The translations under genes and the position numbers were made by a program. A stretch of DNA of 64,000 bases from Embleya sp040629175 (GTDB lineage Bacteria; Actinomycetota; Actinomycetes; Streptomycetales; Streptomycetaceae), in the NCBI RefSeq assembly GCF_040629175.1, contig NZ_JBEXUX010000024.1:1-64000 (forward strand), written 5' to 3'. Below are positions 45,326-54,605 of the stretch, in pieces; position 1 is the stretch's first letter, and each line of letters starts with the position of its first letter. A model generated the notes under the pieces. That model was not told the DNA's origin, did no database searches, and saw nothing but the letters and a program-made list of their open reading frames with translations.

Positions 45326-45676
45326 TCACCGGGATGTGGTCAGGTAGTCCCGGATCGCGTCGCGGTTGTGGGTCAGGCAGGCTATGCGTTCTTCGAGCTG
45401 CGCCAATTCGTTGTCAAGGAGCGCCACGAGTTCCGGCCCGGGCGAAGGCGGCAGGGTCAGCGCGCCCTGCAGACACGGGATGACCGAGCGCAACGCGCGC
45501 GTCGACAGCCCCGCGTCGATCAGCCCCCGGATCTGTTGGACGCACGCTATGGCGTTGTCCGGATAGTCGCGGTAGCCGTTCTCGCTGCGGGCCGGCCGGA
45601 GCAGGCCCTGCTCCTCGTAATAGCGCAGCAGCCGCGCGCTGACGCCGGTGCGTCGCGACAACTCGCCGATCCTCAT
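45326..45676 (-). CDS. MerR-family transcriptional regulator
   Basis: A 116-residue MerR-type regulator with the winged helix at the very N-terminus (MRIGELSRRTGVSARLLRYY, then EEQGLLRPARSENGYRDYPD) and a short coiled-coil dimerisation helix (LLDNELAQLEERIACLTHNR). No metal-binding cysteine loop follows, so it probably senses a drug or other organic ligand. It is divergent from an MFS exporter gene. The shared promoter has a MerR-like palindrome. Confidence 0.9.
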   Translation of the reverse strand: MRIGELSRRTGVSARLLRYYEEQGLLRPARSENGYRDYPDNAIACVQQIRGLIDAGLSTRALRSVIPCLQGALTLPPSPGPELVALLDNELAQLEERIACLTHNRDAIRDYLTTSR

Positions 45677-45700
45677 CCGCACCACCCCACGTCGCCGGAT

Positions 45701-45733
45701 TTGACCTTCACACCGATGTGAGACTCCTAGCGT
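45701..45733 (+). promoter_or_regulatory. MerR-type promoter of the MFS gene
   Basis: TTGACC at 45701-45706 and TAGCGT at 45728-45733 form -35 and -10 boxes with an overlong 21-bp spacer. The spacer carries the inverted repeat TCACA-CCGA-TGTGA (45708-45721). Long spacers with a central palindrome are the MerR arrangement. The predicted start is at or next to the ATG at 45741, so the transcript may be leaderless. Confidence 0.55.
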
Positions 45734-45740
45734 TCCGACC

Positions 45741-47012
45741 ATGTCCAGTGAAGTGCAACCCTCGACGACCGCGCCCGTCGCGGCCACTGCTTCGAACAAT
45801 CCGGCAACGCCCACCGATTCGGCCATGTCGACCGCCTCGGAGCCCAGATGGCCGCTGGGTGGGCTGCTCACCCTGTCGGCGGCGGTGTTCGTCGCCTTGA
45901 CGACCGAGATGCTACCGTCCGGGCTCCTTCCGACGACGGCCCGTGACCTGGGTGTGTCCGAAGTCGCGGCCGGGTTCCTGGTGAGCGCGTTCGCGTACGC
46001 GATGGCGCTCGGCGCGATACCACTGACCGCGGCCACCCGGCGCCGGCCGCGGCGCTCGCTGATGATCGGTACGTTGGTCGGGTTCGTGGTGGTCAACGCG
46101 GCAACGGCGATTTCCGGGAGTTATCCGCTCACCCTCGTGGCCCGGGCCGTCGGAGGGCTGCTCGCGGGCGTGTTCTGGTCGATGGCGGCGGCGTACGCGG
46201 TCCGCATGGTCGCCCCCGACCGGGTCGGCCGCGCGGTGGCGATCGTCTTCGCGGGCCAAGCGGCGGCTTTGACGATCGGCATACCGCTGGGCACGGCCGT
46301 CGGGACCGCGGTCGGCTGGAGAACAGCTTTCGCGGGCCTGGCCGTGTCGGCCCTCCTCCTCGCGGTACTCGCGGCCCGCACCCTGCCCGCGTTGCCCGGT
46401 GACCGATCGATCGCGCGGGCACGCGTGATCGACGTGCTCCGGACACCCGGCGTGGTGGTCGTCGCGGGCACCACGACGGTCGTGATGCTGGGGCATTTCG
46501 CCGCGTACAGCTACATCGTGCGACTGCTGGAGCGCGCCGGCCTCGGCGAGTCCACGGTCGGATGGGTATTGCTCGCCTACGGTGCGGCCGGCGCGGTGGG
46601 CGTCGGAGCCGCGGCGGCATCGGTCGACCGTCGCCCACGCGGCGCCCTGCTGACCACTTTGGGTGTGCTGACCGCCGGTGTCCTCGCGCTCGCCCTCGCC
46701 GGCCGGCACACGGTCGCGGCGGTTGCGGCGGTCGCGGCCTGGGGCCTGGCGTTCGGGGCACTCCCCACACTCCTGCACGCGGCGGTGGTACGCGCGGCCC
46801 CCGCGACGCCGGAAGTCGCCGACGCCGTGCTGAACTCCGGCTTCAACATCGGCATAGGTACGGGTGCGATCGTCGGCGGTCGGATCCTGGCGACGGTCGG
46901 GATCGCGGCGGTGCCATGGATTGCGCTCGCCCTGATCCTGGCGGGTACGGGCGTGGCGGTGGCGGCCCGCCGTACCGGGTTCCCGAGACTGTCGAAGGAC
47001 CGGGCGGGCTGA
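45741..47012 (+). CDS. MFS exporter (AraJ/DHA1-like)
   Basis: A 423-residue major facilitator with twelve predicted membrane helices. The N-terminal segment up to residue about 35 is polar, then LLTLSAAVFVALTTEMLPSG carries the DHA1 signature (TEMLPSGLLP). Motif C-like VGIPLGT appears as TIGIPLGTAVGTAVGWR. These proteins export sugars or drugs by proton antiport. It is divergent from a MerR regulator and most likely induced through it by the exported compound. Confidence 0.9.
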   Translation: MSSEVQPSTTAPVAATASNNPATPTDSAMSTASEPRWPLGGLLTLSAAVFVALTTEMLPSGLLPTTARDLGVSEVAAGFLVSAFAYAMALGAIPLTAATRRRPRRSLMIGTLVGFVVVNAATAISGSYPLTLVARAVGGLLAGVFWSMAAAYAVRMVAPDRVGRAVAIVFAGQAAALTIGIPLGTAVGTAVGWRTAFAGLAVSALLLAVLAARTLPALPGDRSIARARVIDVLRTPGVVVVAGTTTVVMLGHFAAYSYIVRLLERAGLGESTVGWVLLAYGAAGAVGVGAAAASVDRRPRGALLTTLGVLTAGVLALALAGRHTVAAVAAVAAWGLAFGALPTLLHAAVVRAAPATPEVADAVLNSGFNIGIGTGAIVGGRILATVGIAAVPWIALALILAGTGVAVAARRTGFPRLSKDRAG

Positions 47013-47092
47013 CCGGCCCCGAGTTTCGGGTTCCGGGCAGCCGTCTCGCGACGACGCATGCGTGCAAACGCCGCTGTACACAGCCACCACGA

Positions 47093-47299
47093 TCACTTCC
47101 TGCACGTCGGAATGCACGCCGCCGTCCCGCCCCGCAGGCGGGCCGGGACGGTCGGTGGGTCGGTACATGGCCGGGGCGGCCGGGGCTCGGTTCGGGTCGC
47201 GCCGGCCGAGGCCCGCCCGGCGGCGAGGGCGGCGCCGGCCAGGCACACGACCGCGGCGATGATCGCCGCGGTGTGTACGCCGTTCATGAAGGCCTGGCC
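47093..47299 (-). pseudogene. DHA2-type MFS exporter, 3' part (cut by IS21 element)
   Basis: Encodes GQAFMNGVHTAAIIAAVVCL then AGAALAAGRASAG, the last membrane helix and tail of a DHA2 (EmrB/QacA) exporter. Its first bases are the 8-bp target duplication GCCTGGCC (47292-47299). Joining it to the 5' part at 51071-52488 with one copy of the duplication restores the frame exactly as ...IIEGSGQA-FMNGVHTA.... Confidence 0.85.
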
Positions 47300-47485
47300 T
47301 GTTTTCGGCAGGTTGTTAGAGAGCCATCCCGGCAGTCAGATCGAGGGCCAGAGTTCGGGCAACGAGTTTCGGAGCCACGTGGTCTGATCGTGTGAGACAT
47401 GCCGCTTTCGGCGTAATGGGGAAGTTGGTCCGTTCGGCGGGGTCAGGCTTGCGCTGTTTGTGTTCATGGTCGTGTCAGGAGACCG

Positions 47486-49144
47486 ATGCGCAAGTCGCGT
47501 GAGTGGTTGTACGAGCGGATCAGGCGGGATCGCCGGGTGGATCCGGGTGTGTCGCAGCGGGAGTTGGCCCAGAAGTACGGGGTGTCGCGGAACACGGTGG
47601 CTGCCGCGTTGGTGTCGCCGGTGCCGCCGAAGCGGAAGAGCCCGCCGCCGCGGGTGAGCGTGCTGGAGCCGGTGAAGGCGTTCATCGACGCGATGCTGCG
47701 GGCGGACCTGGACGGGCCGCGCAAGCAGCGGCACACGGTCGACCGGGTGGTGCAGCGCCTCGCGGCGGAGCACGACTTCGAGCTGGCGTCCTACTCGACG
47801 ATCCGCAACTACATGCGGTTCCGGCGGCCGGTGATTCAGGCCGAGGCGTTGGAGGGGCGCCGGCACCTGGAGGGGACGGTCCCGCAGGAGAAGCGACCGG
47901 GCGAGGAGGCGGAGGTCGACTTCGCGGACGTGTGGCTGGACCTGGCCGGGGAGCGCCGCAAGTGCGTGTTGTTCACACTGCGCATGTCCTACAGCGGCAA
48001 GGCGGTGCACCGCGTGTTCGCGACCCCGTCCCAGGAGGCGTTCCTGGAAGGGCACGTGGAGGCGTTCGAGGCGCTGGGCGGCTGCCCGGCGGTCCACATC
48101 CGGTACGACAACCTCAAGCCCGCGGTCAAGGCGGTGTGTTTCGGGCGGTCGCGGACGGAGACCTCGCGGTGGGCGTCCTTCCGGTCGTGGTTCTCCTTCG
48201 AGCCGTTCTACTGCATCCCGGGCGAGGAGGGCGCGCACGAGAAGGGCGGGGTTGAGCACGAGGGCGGCCGGTTCCGCCGCAAGCACCTCGTTCCGCCGCC
48301 CGCGGTCGAGTCGTTGTCGGAGCTGAACGAGCGGCTGGCGGCGATCGACCTGGCCGAGGACGCGCGGCACGTCCACGGCCGGCCGACCTCGATCGGGTTC
48401 GACTTCGAGCGGGAGCGCGAGCTGCTGCGGCCGCTGCCCGCGGACGACTTCGAGACCGGCACGGACCTGACGCCGGTGGTCCACCGCAACGGCCGGATCA
48501 CGGTGCGGCAGGCGTATTACTCCGTTCCGGCCCGGTTCATCGGCTCCAAGGTCCGGGTCCGGTTGCGGGCGAACGAGCTGTGGGTGTTCGACAAGCGCGA
48601 GGTCGTCGCGCGGCACCCCAGGCTGACGCGCCGCTACTCCTACCACGACATCCTCGACTACTACCTGGAGATCCTGCTGGTCAAGCCCGGCGCGTTCGCC
48701 GGGGCCGCCGCGCTGGCCCAGGCCCGCGCGGAAGGGGTGTTCACCTCCGCGCACGAGGAGTTCTGGGCCGCGGCGAAAGCCAAGTGCGGGGAGCGCGAGG
48801 GCACCCGGATGCTCATCGAGGTGCTGCTTTTGCACCGGCAGCTGCCCGCCGACGCGATGGCGGCCGCGCTGCGGACCGCAGTGCGGATCGGGTCGGTCAG
48901 CGCGGACCTGGTCGCGATCGAGGCCCGCAAGTTCGCCGAGGGCCCCGCCGACGACGCCACCGCGCTTCCGCCGGGTGAGGCGGACGGCGGGCGGGTGATC
49001 GTCCTGCACGGGCGGCGGCTGCCGCCGGACACGAGGCCGCTGCCGGACATGGCCAAGTACGACCGGCTGCTGCGGCTGGCCCTTCCCCACTCCGACCGTC
49101 GTGACCAGCACGGCGAGCACCAGCAGAGAGGCAGCAGCGCATGA
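47486..49144 (+). CDS. istA: IS21-family transposase IstA
   Basis: A 552-residue DDE transposase. A helix-turn-helix (SQRELAQKYGVSRNTVAAAL, residues about 23-42) is followed by the integrase core with D145 (EVDFADVW), D208 (IRYDNLK) and E257 (GGVEHEGG), and a beta-barrel region (VRQAYYSVPARFIGSKVRVR). Length is normal for IstA. The start at 47486 lies 186 bp inside the left end. It overlaps istB by ATGA, the standard IS21 arrangement. Confidence 0.95.
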   Translation: MRKSREWLYERIRRDRRVDPGVSQRELAQKYGVSRNTVAAALVSPVPPKRKSPPPRVSVLEPVKAFIDAMLRADLDGPRKQRHTVDRVVQRLAAEHDFELASYSTIRNYMRFRRPVIQAEALEGRRHLEGTVPQEKRPGEEAEVDFADVWLDLAGERRKCVLFTLRMSYSGKAVHRVFATPSQEAFLEGHVEAFEALGGCPAVHIRYDNLKPAVKAVCFGRSRTETSRWASFRSWFSFEPFYCIPGEEGAHEKGGVEHEGGRFRRKHLVPPPAVESLSELNERLAAIDLAEDARHVHGRPTSIGFDFERERELLRPLPADDFETGTDLTPVVHRNGRITVRQAYYSVPARFIGSKVRVRLRANELWVFDKREVVARHPRLTRRYSYHDILDYYLEILLVKPGAFAGAAALAQARAEGVFTSAHEEFWAAAKAKCGEREGTRMLIEVLLLHRQLPADAMAAALRTAVRIGSVSADLVAIEARKFAEGPADDATALPPGEADGGRVIVLHGRRLPPDTRPLPDMAKYDRLLRLALPHSDRRDQHGEHQQRGSSA

Positions 49145-50034
49145 GCCCCACCCCCTCCGGGCCGGCCACCGCCGAGCACGCCGCCGACGCGGCACGGGAG
49201 GTGGCTGTGGAGGTGTTCGACCGGCACGTCCCGCCCTCGCGGGTCCCGCTCCCGGATTCGGAGTGGGAGGACCAGGTCATCGACGAGGCATGCCGCGAGC
49301 TGCGGCTGCCGACCATCCGCGCCAGGTTCGAGGAACTGGCGGGGACCGCCGCGCGGGAGAAGTACTCCTACAAGCAGTTCCTCGCCGACCTTTTGCAGGT
49401 CGAGTGCGTGGACCGCGACACCCGCCGCAAGCAGCGCATGGTCCGGGCGGCGAAGTTCCCGAGGCAGAAGCGGATGGAGGAGTACGACCCGACCTGGAAC
49501 CCGAACGTCCCGCCCGAGGTCGTCGGCCTGATCACCGACCCGTCCTGGGTCCGCGAGGGCCGCCCGCTGGTGCTGATCGGCGACTCCGGGACCGGTAAGT
49601 CGCACCTGCTGATCGGCGCCGGGACCGCGGCCGCCGAGGCCGGGCTGTCGGTCCGCTACACCACCACCTCCGCGCTGGTGAACGAGCTGGCCGAGGCCGA
49701 ACAGGCCCGTCGGCTCTCGTCGGTGATCGCCCGCTACAGCAAGGTCGATCTCCTGTGCTTGGACGAGTTCGGCTACCTGAATCTTGATGAGAAGGGCGCG
49801 AAGCTGCTGTTCCAGATCTTCACCGAGCGTGAGGAACGCAAGTCCACCGCGGTCGCGAGCAACGCGTCTTTCACCGAGTGGGACCGCACCTTCACCGATC
49901 CGAGGCTCTGCGCGGCCATCGCGGACCGGCTCACGTTCAAGGGCATCCTCGTCCAGACCGGATCCGAGTCGTTCCGTCTGCGGGCCACCGAAGCCGAACA
50001 CGCCGCCGAAGCAGCCCGGAACGGGCGGCTCTGA
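49141..50034 (+). CDS. istB: IS21-family helper ATPase IstB
   Basis: A 297-residue AAA+ protein related to DnaC/DnaA that assists the transposase in target selection. It shows Walker A LIGDSGTGKSHLL, Walker B LLCLDEFGYLNLDEKG, and sensor region ASNASFTEWDRTF. An N-terminal extension of about 45 residues precedes the conserved core. It is translationally coupled to istA. Confidence 0.95.
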   Translation: MSPTPSGPATAEHAADAAREVAVEVFDRHVPPSRVPLPDSEWEDQVIDEACRELRLPTIRARFEELAGTAAREKYSYKQFLADLLQVECVDRDTRRKQRMVRAAKFPRQKRMEEYDPTWNPNVPPEVVGLITDPSWVREGRPLVLIGDSGTGKSHLLIGAGTAAAEAGLSVRYTTTSALVNELAEAEQARRLSSVIARYSKVDLLCLDEFGYLNLDEKGAKLLFQIFTEREERKSTAVASNASFTEWDRTFTDPRLCAAIADRLTFKGILVQTGSESFRLRATEAEHAAEAARNGRL

Positions 50035-50148
50035 ACCTGCCTCAGCAATTCAAGTACTTGACCATCGCGTCGCCGGCATCCGCCGCGGCGCGGTATTCGG
50101 CACAGGGCGGGAGAACAGCTGCGAACGGCGGGTGTTAGCTTCCTTCCC

Positions 50149-50778
50149 GTGGTGGAGTATCAGGAGGAGACCAGGTCGGCCTACGACGGGGTCGTGGAGC
50201 TGTATGCGTCGTTGTTCGCTGATCGGCTGGAGACGCAGCCGTTCTCGCGGAACATGATCGGCATCTTCGCCGAGCTGGTGCGTGGGACGGGGAACCCGCG
50301 GGTGGCCGATGTCGGCTGCGGGCCCGGACATCTGACGGCCATGCTGCATGACCTGGGGCTGGACGCCTTCGGGCTCGACCTCTCCCCGGCCATGGTCGAC
50401 CACGCCCGGCGGGCCCATCCGGCGCTGCGGTTCGACGAGGCGCGGATGGAGGCCCTGCCGGTCGAGGACGGCGCGCTCGGCGGCGTGCTGGCCCACTACT
50501 CGATGATCCACACCCCTCCCGAAGAACTACCCGCGCTGCTCGCCGAGCAGGCGCGTGTCCTGGCACCAGGGGGCCTGCTCCTGGCCTCGTTCTTCGCGAC
50601 CGACGGACCCGAGCCGGTCCGCTTCGACCACAAGGTGACACCCGCCTATAGCTGGCCGGCGGACCGGTTCGCCGAGCTGCTGGCCCGGGCCGGGCTCGTC
50701 ACGTTCGCCCGGCTGCTCCACGACCCGGCCTCTGAGCGGGGCTTCCTCGACGCCCACTTGCTGGCCCGCCTCCGCTAG
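50149..50778 (+). CDS. Class I SAM-dependent methyltransferase, passenger gene of the IS21 element
   Basis: A 209-residue methyltransferase with motif I VADVGCGPGHLTAMLHDLGL, acidic residue after strand 2 (FGLDLSPAMVDHAR), and later motifs (VLAHYSMIHTPPEELPAL; RVLAPGGLLLASFF). Small-molecule methyltransferases of the ubiquinone/tocopherol type look like this. It starts at GTG 50149 (or GTG 50152), 114 bp after istB, and ends 274 bp before the right end, so it lies fully inside the element. Its role in transposition or host fitness is unknown. Confidence 0.88.
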   Translation: MVEYQEETRSAYDGVVELYASLFADRLETQPFSRNMIGIFAELVRGTGNPRVADVGCGPGHLTAMLHDLGLDAFGLDLSPAMVDHARRAHPALRFDEARMEALPVEDGALGGVLAHYSMIHTPPEELPALLAEQARVLAPGGLLLASFFATDGPEPVRFDHKVTPAYSWPADRFAELLARAGLVTFARLLHDPASERGFLDAHLLARLR

Positions 50779-51070
50779 AGCATGGCCTTCGCAGCGGAAC
50801 AGGCGCTGCCACCTGCGTACCACCGGGCCCTCGCGCACCACGCCTGTCAGGGACACGGCCGCGCGAGGGCCCGGCCCACTCACGCTATTGCGGACCCGAG
50901 GGCCTCTACGCCGACCGCGATCCCGGCACACCCGAAGTCACCCGAAAGGGATGGCTCTCAAACTCGTTGCCCGAACCGGACCTGAACAACAGTCCACGCC
51001 CACCACGAACGGAGCAACCTGGCTCCCGATCACGTTGCCCGAGTGGCTCCGAAACAACCTGTCGAAAACA

Positions 51071-52488
51071 GCCTGGCCGCTGCCCTCGATGATCTGGGTA
51101 CGCAACTGGGCGGGCATGTCGGGGGAGACGGGTGCCACGCCCATTGCCACGGCGTCCTTGGCGGCGAGCATGGCCTCGGTGGTCGACGCCGGGACTCCGG
51201 CGGAGGTGAACTCGTCGCTCATCGTCGAACCGGCACGACTGCCGATGACGGACATGAGCACGGACGTGCCCAGGGCGCCGCCGACCTGTAGGGCCGTGGC
51301 CTGCAAGCCACCGGCCACGCCGCCGTCCTGGACGGGGGCGTTGCCCACGATCGCGTCCGAGGAGGCCGCCATGACCATGCCGACGCCGAGGCCGAGCGCG
51401 ATGAACGGCGGCCACATCACCGTGAACGAGGAGTCGACGTCCCACGCGAGGATGCCCAACGCGGCGGCGGCTTGGAGCAGCATGCCGGTCGGCATGCTCA
51501 CCCGGGCGCCGAGGCGTTCGGTCATCGCCGCGCCGAGCGGGGCGGCCACGACCGAGGAGAGGCTGAGCGGCAGGGTCCGTACGCCGGCTTCGACCGGGGT
51601 GAAGCCCCGCACGTTCTGCAGATACAGCATGACGAAGAAGATCACGCCGAGCAGGACGAAGAAGTTCACGGCGGTGACGATGGTGCCGATCGTCAATGCC
51701 CGGTTGCGGAACAGCCGCATCGGCAGCAGCGGGTGCGCGATGCGCGTCTCGTACCACCCGAACACGAGCAACACGACGACCCCCGCTCCGATCACGCCGA
51801 TGGTCGAGGCATCGCTCCAGCCCCAGGTTTCGCCCTTGACGACGCCGAAGACGAGCAGCAGCAGTCCGAGCGCGAGGATCAGCACGCCGGGGATGTCGAA
51901 CCGGTGGTGTCCGGTGGGGTTCTTGCTCTGCGGTAGCACCACGAGGCCGAAGGCGACGGCGGCCACGCCGATCGGGGCGTTGATGTAGAACACGGACTCC
52001 CAGTTGACGTGTTCCACGAGCAGTCCGCCCACGATCGGGCCGATCGCGGTGGAAACCGACGAGACCATCGCCCAGATGCCCACCGCCATACCGAACTTCT
52101 TGGGCGGGAAGACGGCGCGCAGCAGGCCGAGGGTGTTGGGCATCAGCAGCGCGCCGAAGAACCCTTGCGCCGCTCGGAACGCGATCACGCCTTCGATCGA
52201 GCCGGCCGGCCCGATCGCCACCGACGCGAGGGTGAAGCCGACCACGCCCACCAGGTAGAACGTCCGGCGACCGAAGCGGTCGCCGAGCTTGCCGCCCAGG
52301 ATCAGCGCGGCGGCCAGAGCCAGGAGATAGGAGTTGGTGACCCATTGCAGGTCGGCGGTCGAGGCGTTCAGGTCGCGGCCGATCTCCGGGTTGGCGATCG
52401 CCACGACCGAACTGTCCAGGCCGACCATGAACAGGCCGAAGGCCACGGCTACCCGTCGGGGCGACTCGACTGGCAGGACGCTGGTCAA
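51071..52488 (-). pseudogene. DHA2-type MFS drug exporter, 5' part (interrupted by IS21 element)
   Basis: Encodes about 470 residues with fourteen-helix exporter features: VAVAFGLFMVGLDSSVVAIA (helix 1 with the DHA2 D-x-S/T motif), LILGGKLGDRFGRRTFYLVG (motif A) and SSVSTAIGPIVGGLLVEHVN (motif C). It starts at TTG 52488. The gene is cut at 51071 by the IS21 insertion; the last helix is at 47093-47299. The uninterrupted gene would encode 538 residues in one frame. The truncated product lacks its last helix and is probably inactive. Confidence 0.88.
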
Positions 52489-52562
52489 GGGGAAAACGGG
52501 GGCGGCTGTCGACGTTGTGGTGGTGCCGGAGCAGCGGGCGCCGCCGATGGACCGGCGGGTGC

Positions 52563-53693
52563 TCACCCTCGCCGCGGCGGCGTTCCGGGAACTGCGTGGA
52601 AAGGCCCCCCAGTTCGAGGGGATCGACCTCCGGCTGTGCGGTGTGGCGTCCGTTGGGAGGTTTCGGGGGTCGGCTCCTGAAAGTGGTGGCCGTCGAGCAG
52701 TGCGATTCCGAGGAGGGTGAGCGTGTGTAGTACGGCGCTGCCGTGTCGGGTGGTGGCGACGAGGCCGGCTTGGCGGAGTACGGTGGCCTGCTCGCCGGCC
52801 GTGGGCAGGGATGCGGAGATTCGCTCGGCGAGTTGTCCGGTGGTGCAGGGGCCGTCGCCGATGGCGTTCAGAGTGTGCGCGCGAGTGCGGCCCAAGAGGG
52901 CGGACAGGGCTTTGTCGAGTCCGCTTTCCCGTGTCGTCAGCAGGGCGGCGGCGTCGGTGACGTTGCGGACGACGGGTATGAACAGCAGGACGGGTGCCTG
53001 GTCGTCGGTGGGGCTGGTGTAGGTGATGGGCCTGGTCCGGCAGAAGGCGGAGGGGACCAGCAGCAGACCTCGGCCGGCCGGTTCGACGGTACCGGTGAGT
53101 GCTCCGCGGCCGATCTCCAAAGTGGGGGCCTGCCAGCGGAATCCGGGTGGCAGCCCGGCGAGCATCCCCTCGACTCCGTGCTCGGCGAGTGTGCGGGCGT
53201 GACCGGCCTGCTCGGCCCGTAATCGTGACAGGACGCGCGGCCAGTGGGGGGCCACGGCAGCGCGGTGGGCGTCCTGGAGGTAGGCCACCAGCTCCTTGCG
53301 GTCCGCGCGGTCGTGCGCGATGTCGCCCCAGGCGGTGCCAGCCCACGGTCCCGTGCAGCGCGAGTAGTGGGCGCGGGCCTCGACCGCTCCGGCGAGTTCG
53401 GTGTGCAGGTGGTCCGCTCGGGCCGCACGCATCGCGTCGAGCCCTTCCTCGATCGAGGTCGAGGCTCCCGTGACGGTGAACAGATCCAGGAACGCCTCGT
53501 GGAAGAGGGCGGAAGCCGGATGCGTTCGAGCGGCCGACCCGGCGTGCACTCTCCGGCGCCACTCACCGAACAGAGCTTCTCCCTGGCTTTGTTGCAGGGT
53601 GGTCAGGGAGAAGAACGTCTCGCCGAGTGGGCCCCAGGTGGCGGCGATCCGAGTCCTGACCAAGTCTTCCGACGTGAGCTTGATGCGCAGCAC
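52563..53693 (-). CDS. ArsR-like winged-helix regulator with N-terminal DUF5937-type domain
   Basis: A 376-residue protein. The N-terminus MLRIKLTSEDLVRTRIAATW and the following helical region are typical of the DUF5937 domain. The winged helix is near the C-terminus (ALLGRTRAHTLNAIGDGPCT, then TGQLAERISASLPTAGEQAT then VLRQAGLVATTRHG). The last 45 residues, proline and arginine rich, extend beyond the usual end. It lies upstream of the interrupted exporter gene on the same strand and may have regulated it. Confidence 0.82.
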   Translation of the reverse strand: MLRIKLTSEDLVRTRIAATWGPLGETFFSLTTLQQSQGEALFGEWRRRVHAGSAARTHPASALFHEAFLDLFTVTGASTSIEEGLDAMRAARADHLHTELAGAVEARAHYSRCTGPWAGTAWGDIAHDRADRKELVAYLQDAHRAAVAPHWPRVLSRLRAEQAGHARTLAEHGVEGMLAGLPPGFRWQAPTLEIGRGALTGTVEPAGRGLLLVPSAFCRTRPITYTSPTDDQAPVLLFIPVVRNVTDAAALLTTRESGLDKALSALLGRTRAHTLNAIGDGPCTTGQLAERISASLPTAGEQATVLRQAGLVATTRHGSAVLHTLTLLGIALLDGHHFQEPTPETSQRTPHRTAGGRSPRTGGPFHAVPGTPPRRG

Positions 53694-54136
53694 GCGATGT
53701 CCTCCCGGGTGATCCGAAGGTCATCCTTTCCGCCCGCCTCGGACCGCGCCAAGGCGCTTTTGCGACAGGCACTTCGGCGACGGCCGAAAGGGTTTCGGCC
53801 CCGGAGGGCCTCGCTGCCACGATCTGTTCCGAGGCGAACAGCACGGCCCGGAAGGCCGACCTCGTGCCGCCACGCACGCCGGCGGGCACGGTGAAGGGAT
53901 CGACCCGAGGAGAGGGGAAACCCACAAAACATGTGTTTCGCACGGTGGAACCGCTGTTCGCCTGCCGGCTCCCGCTGCGGCCCGAACCGCCAGTGGCCGC
54001 AGCCGCACGGTAGACCGCGTCGGCCGGGGCGTGAGAGCGGCGCCCCGACCGAGACGGGCGTCATGACCAGCCCGGAAGCAGTCACCATCTCCATCGGAGA
54101 TCCGCCACAGGATCACGTCGAAAGGACACCACACAG
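53694..54136. other. Intergenic region before the small secreted protein
   Basis: Divergent promoter region of 443 bp. No gene or convincing palindrome was found. Confidence 0.35.
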
Positions 54137-54475
54137 ATGTCGCGTGCTCGCAAAATCCTGACGCCCCTGGCCATGACCATCGCGGCGGGAACTCTCGCCG
54201 CGAGCGGCGCAGCCTCCGCGGTGGCGGCAGGCCCTGGGGCATCCGCCGCGCCGTCCGGAACCGCTTCTGTTGCGTCGTTCTCCGGCTGTGCCTCGTTGAC
54301 CAGCAACGCCAACGGCAGGGCACAGGTGAAGAACATATGCAACCACACGGCCAACCTCACCGTCTCCGGCGATTGGGATTGGGACCCTGCCTGCCAGAGC
54401 GTCGGGGCCGGCAGGTCCACCACATTCACCTGGAACTCGACCAAGGGCCGGGCGGAATACGCCTACGAATGCTGA
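54137..54475 (+). CDS. Small secreted protein, possibly alpha-amylase-inhibitor-like
   Basis: A 112-residue preprotein. The signal peptide (SRARKILTPLAMTIAAGTLA) runs to an A-x-A site around residues 25-32. The mature part, of about 65-80 residues, contains four cysteines spaced 16, 17 and 25 residues apart. Tendamistat-type alpha-amylase inhibitors of Streptomyces have spacings of about 15, 17 and 27, so the disulfide pattern is close, but the Trp-Arg-Tyr inhibitory triplet was not found. A secreted beta-sandwich is likely; inhibitor function is speculation. A strong terminator follows at 54570. Confidence 0.7.
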   Translation: MSRARKILTPLAMTIAAGTLAASGAASAVAAGPGASAAPSGTASVASFSGCASLTSNANGRAQVKNICNHTANLTVSGDWDWDPACQSVGAGRSTTFTWNSTKGRAEYAYEC

Positions 54476-54569
54476 TGTGTCGCAACCGGGTACTCGGCTC
54501 CACGAATCCGGCGAGGTAGCCCTCGACGCAGGTCTTCGAGGACCAGAGCATCCGAATCCCGCCGGCCTT

Positions 54570-54605
54570 GAATGCCCCTGCCGCGACATTGCGGCAGGGG
54601 CATTC
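54570..54605 (+). terminator. Strong hairpin terminator
   Basis: A perfect 15-bp inverted repeat GAATGCCCCTGCCGC, six-base loop GACATT, and the complement. No U-tract follows, as is usual in actinobacteria. It lies 95 bp after the secreted-protein gene and may act in both directions. Confidence 0.75.

Larger units (their letters stand above)
47300..51070 (+). mobile_element. Complete IS21-family insertion sequence with passenger methyltransferase
   Basis: A 3771-bp element. Terminal inverted repeats are TGTTTTCGGCAGGTTGTT (47300-47317) and, inverted, AACAACCTGTCGAAAACA (51053-51070), matching at 17 of 18 bases. The flanking direct repeat GCCTGGCC occurs at 47292-47299 and 51071-51078. Further copies of an end motif (GTTCGGGCAACGAGTTT at 47353-47369 and its complement at 50960-50976, followed by GAGCCA) lie inside both ends, as is usual for IS21. 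Genes in order are istA, istB and an extra methyltransferase gene. The intact ends, genes and duplication indicate a recent insertion. Confidence 0.93.
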
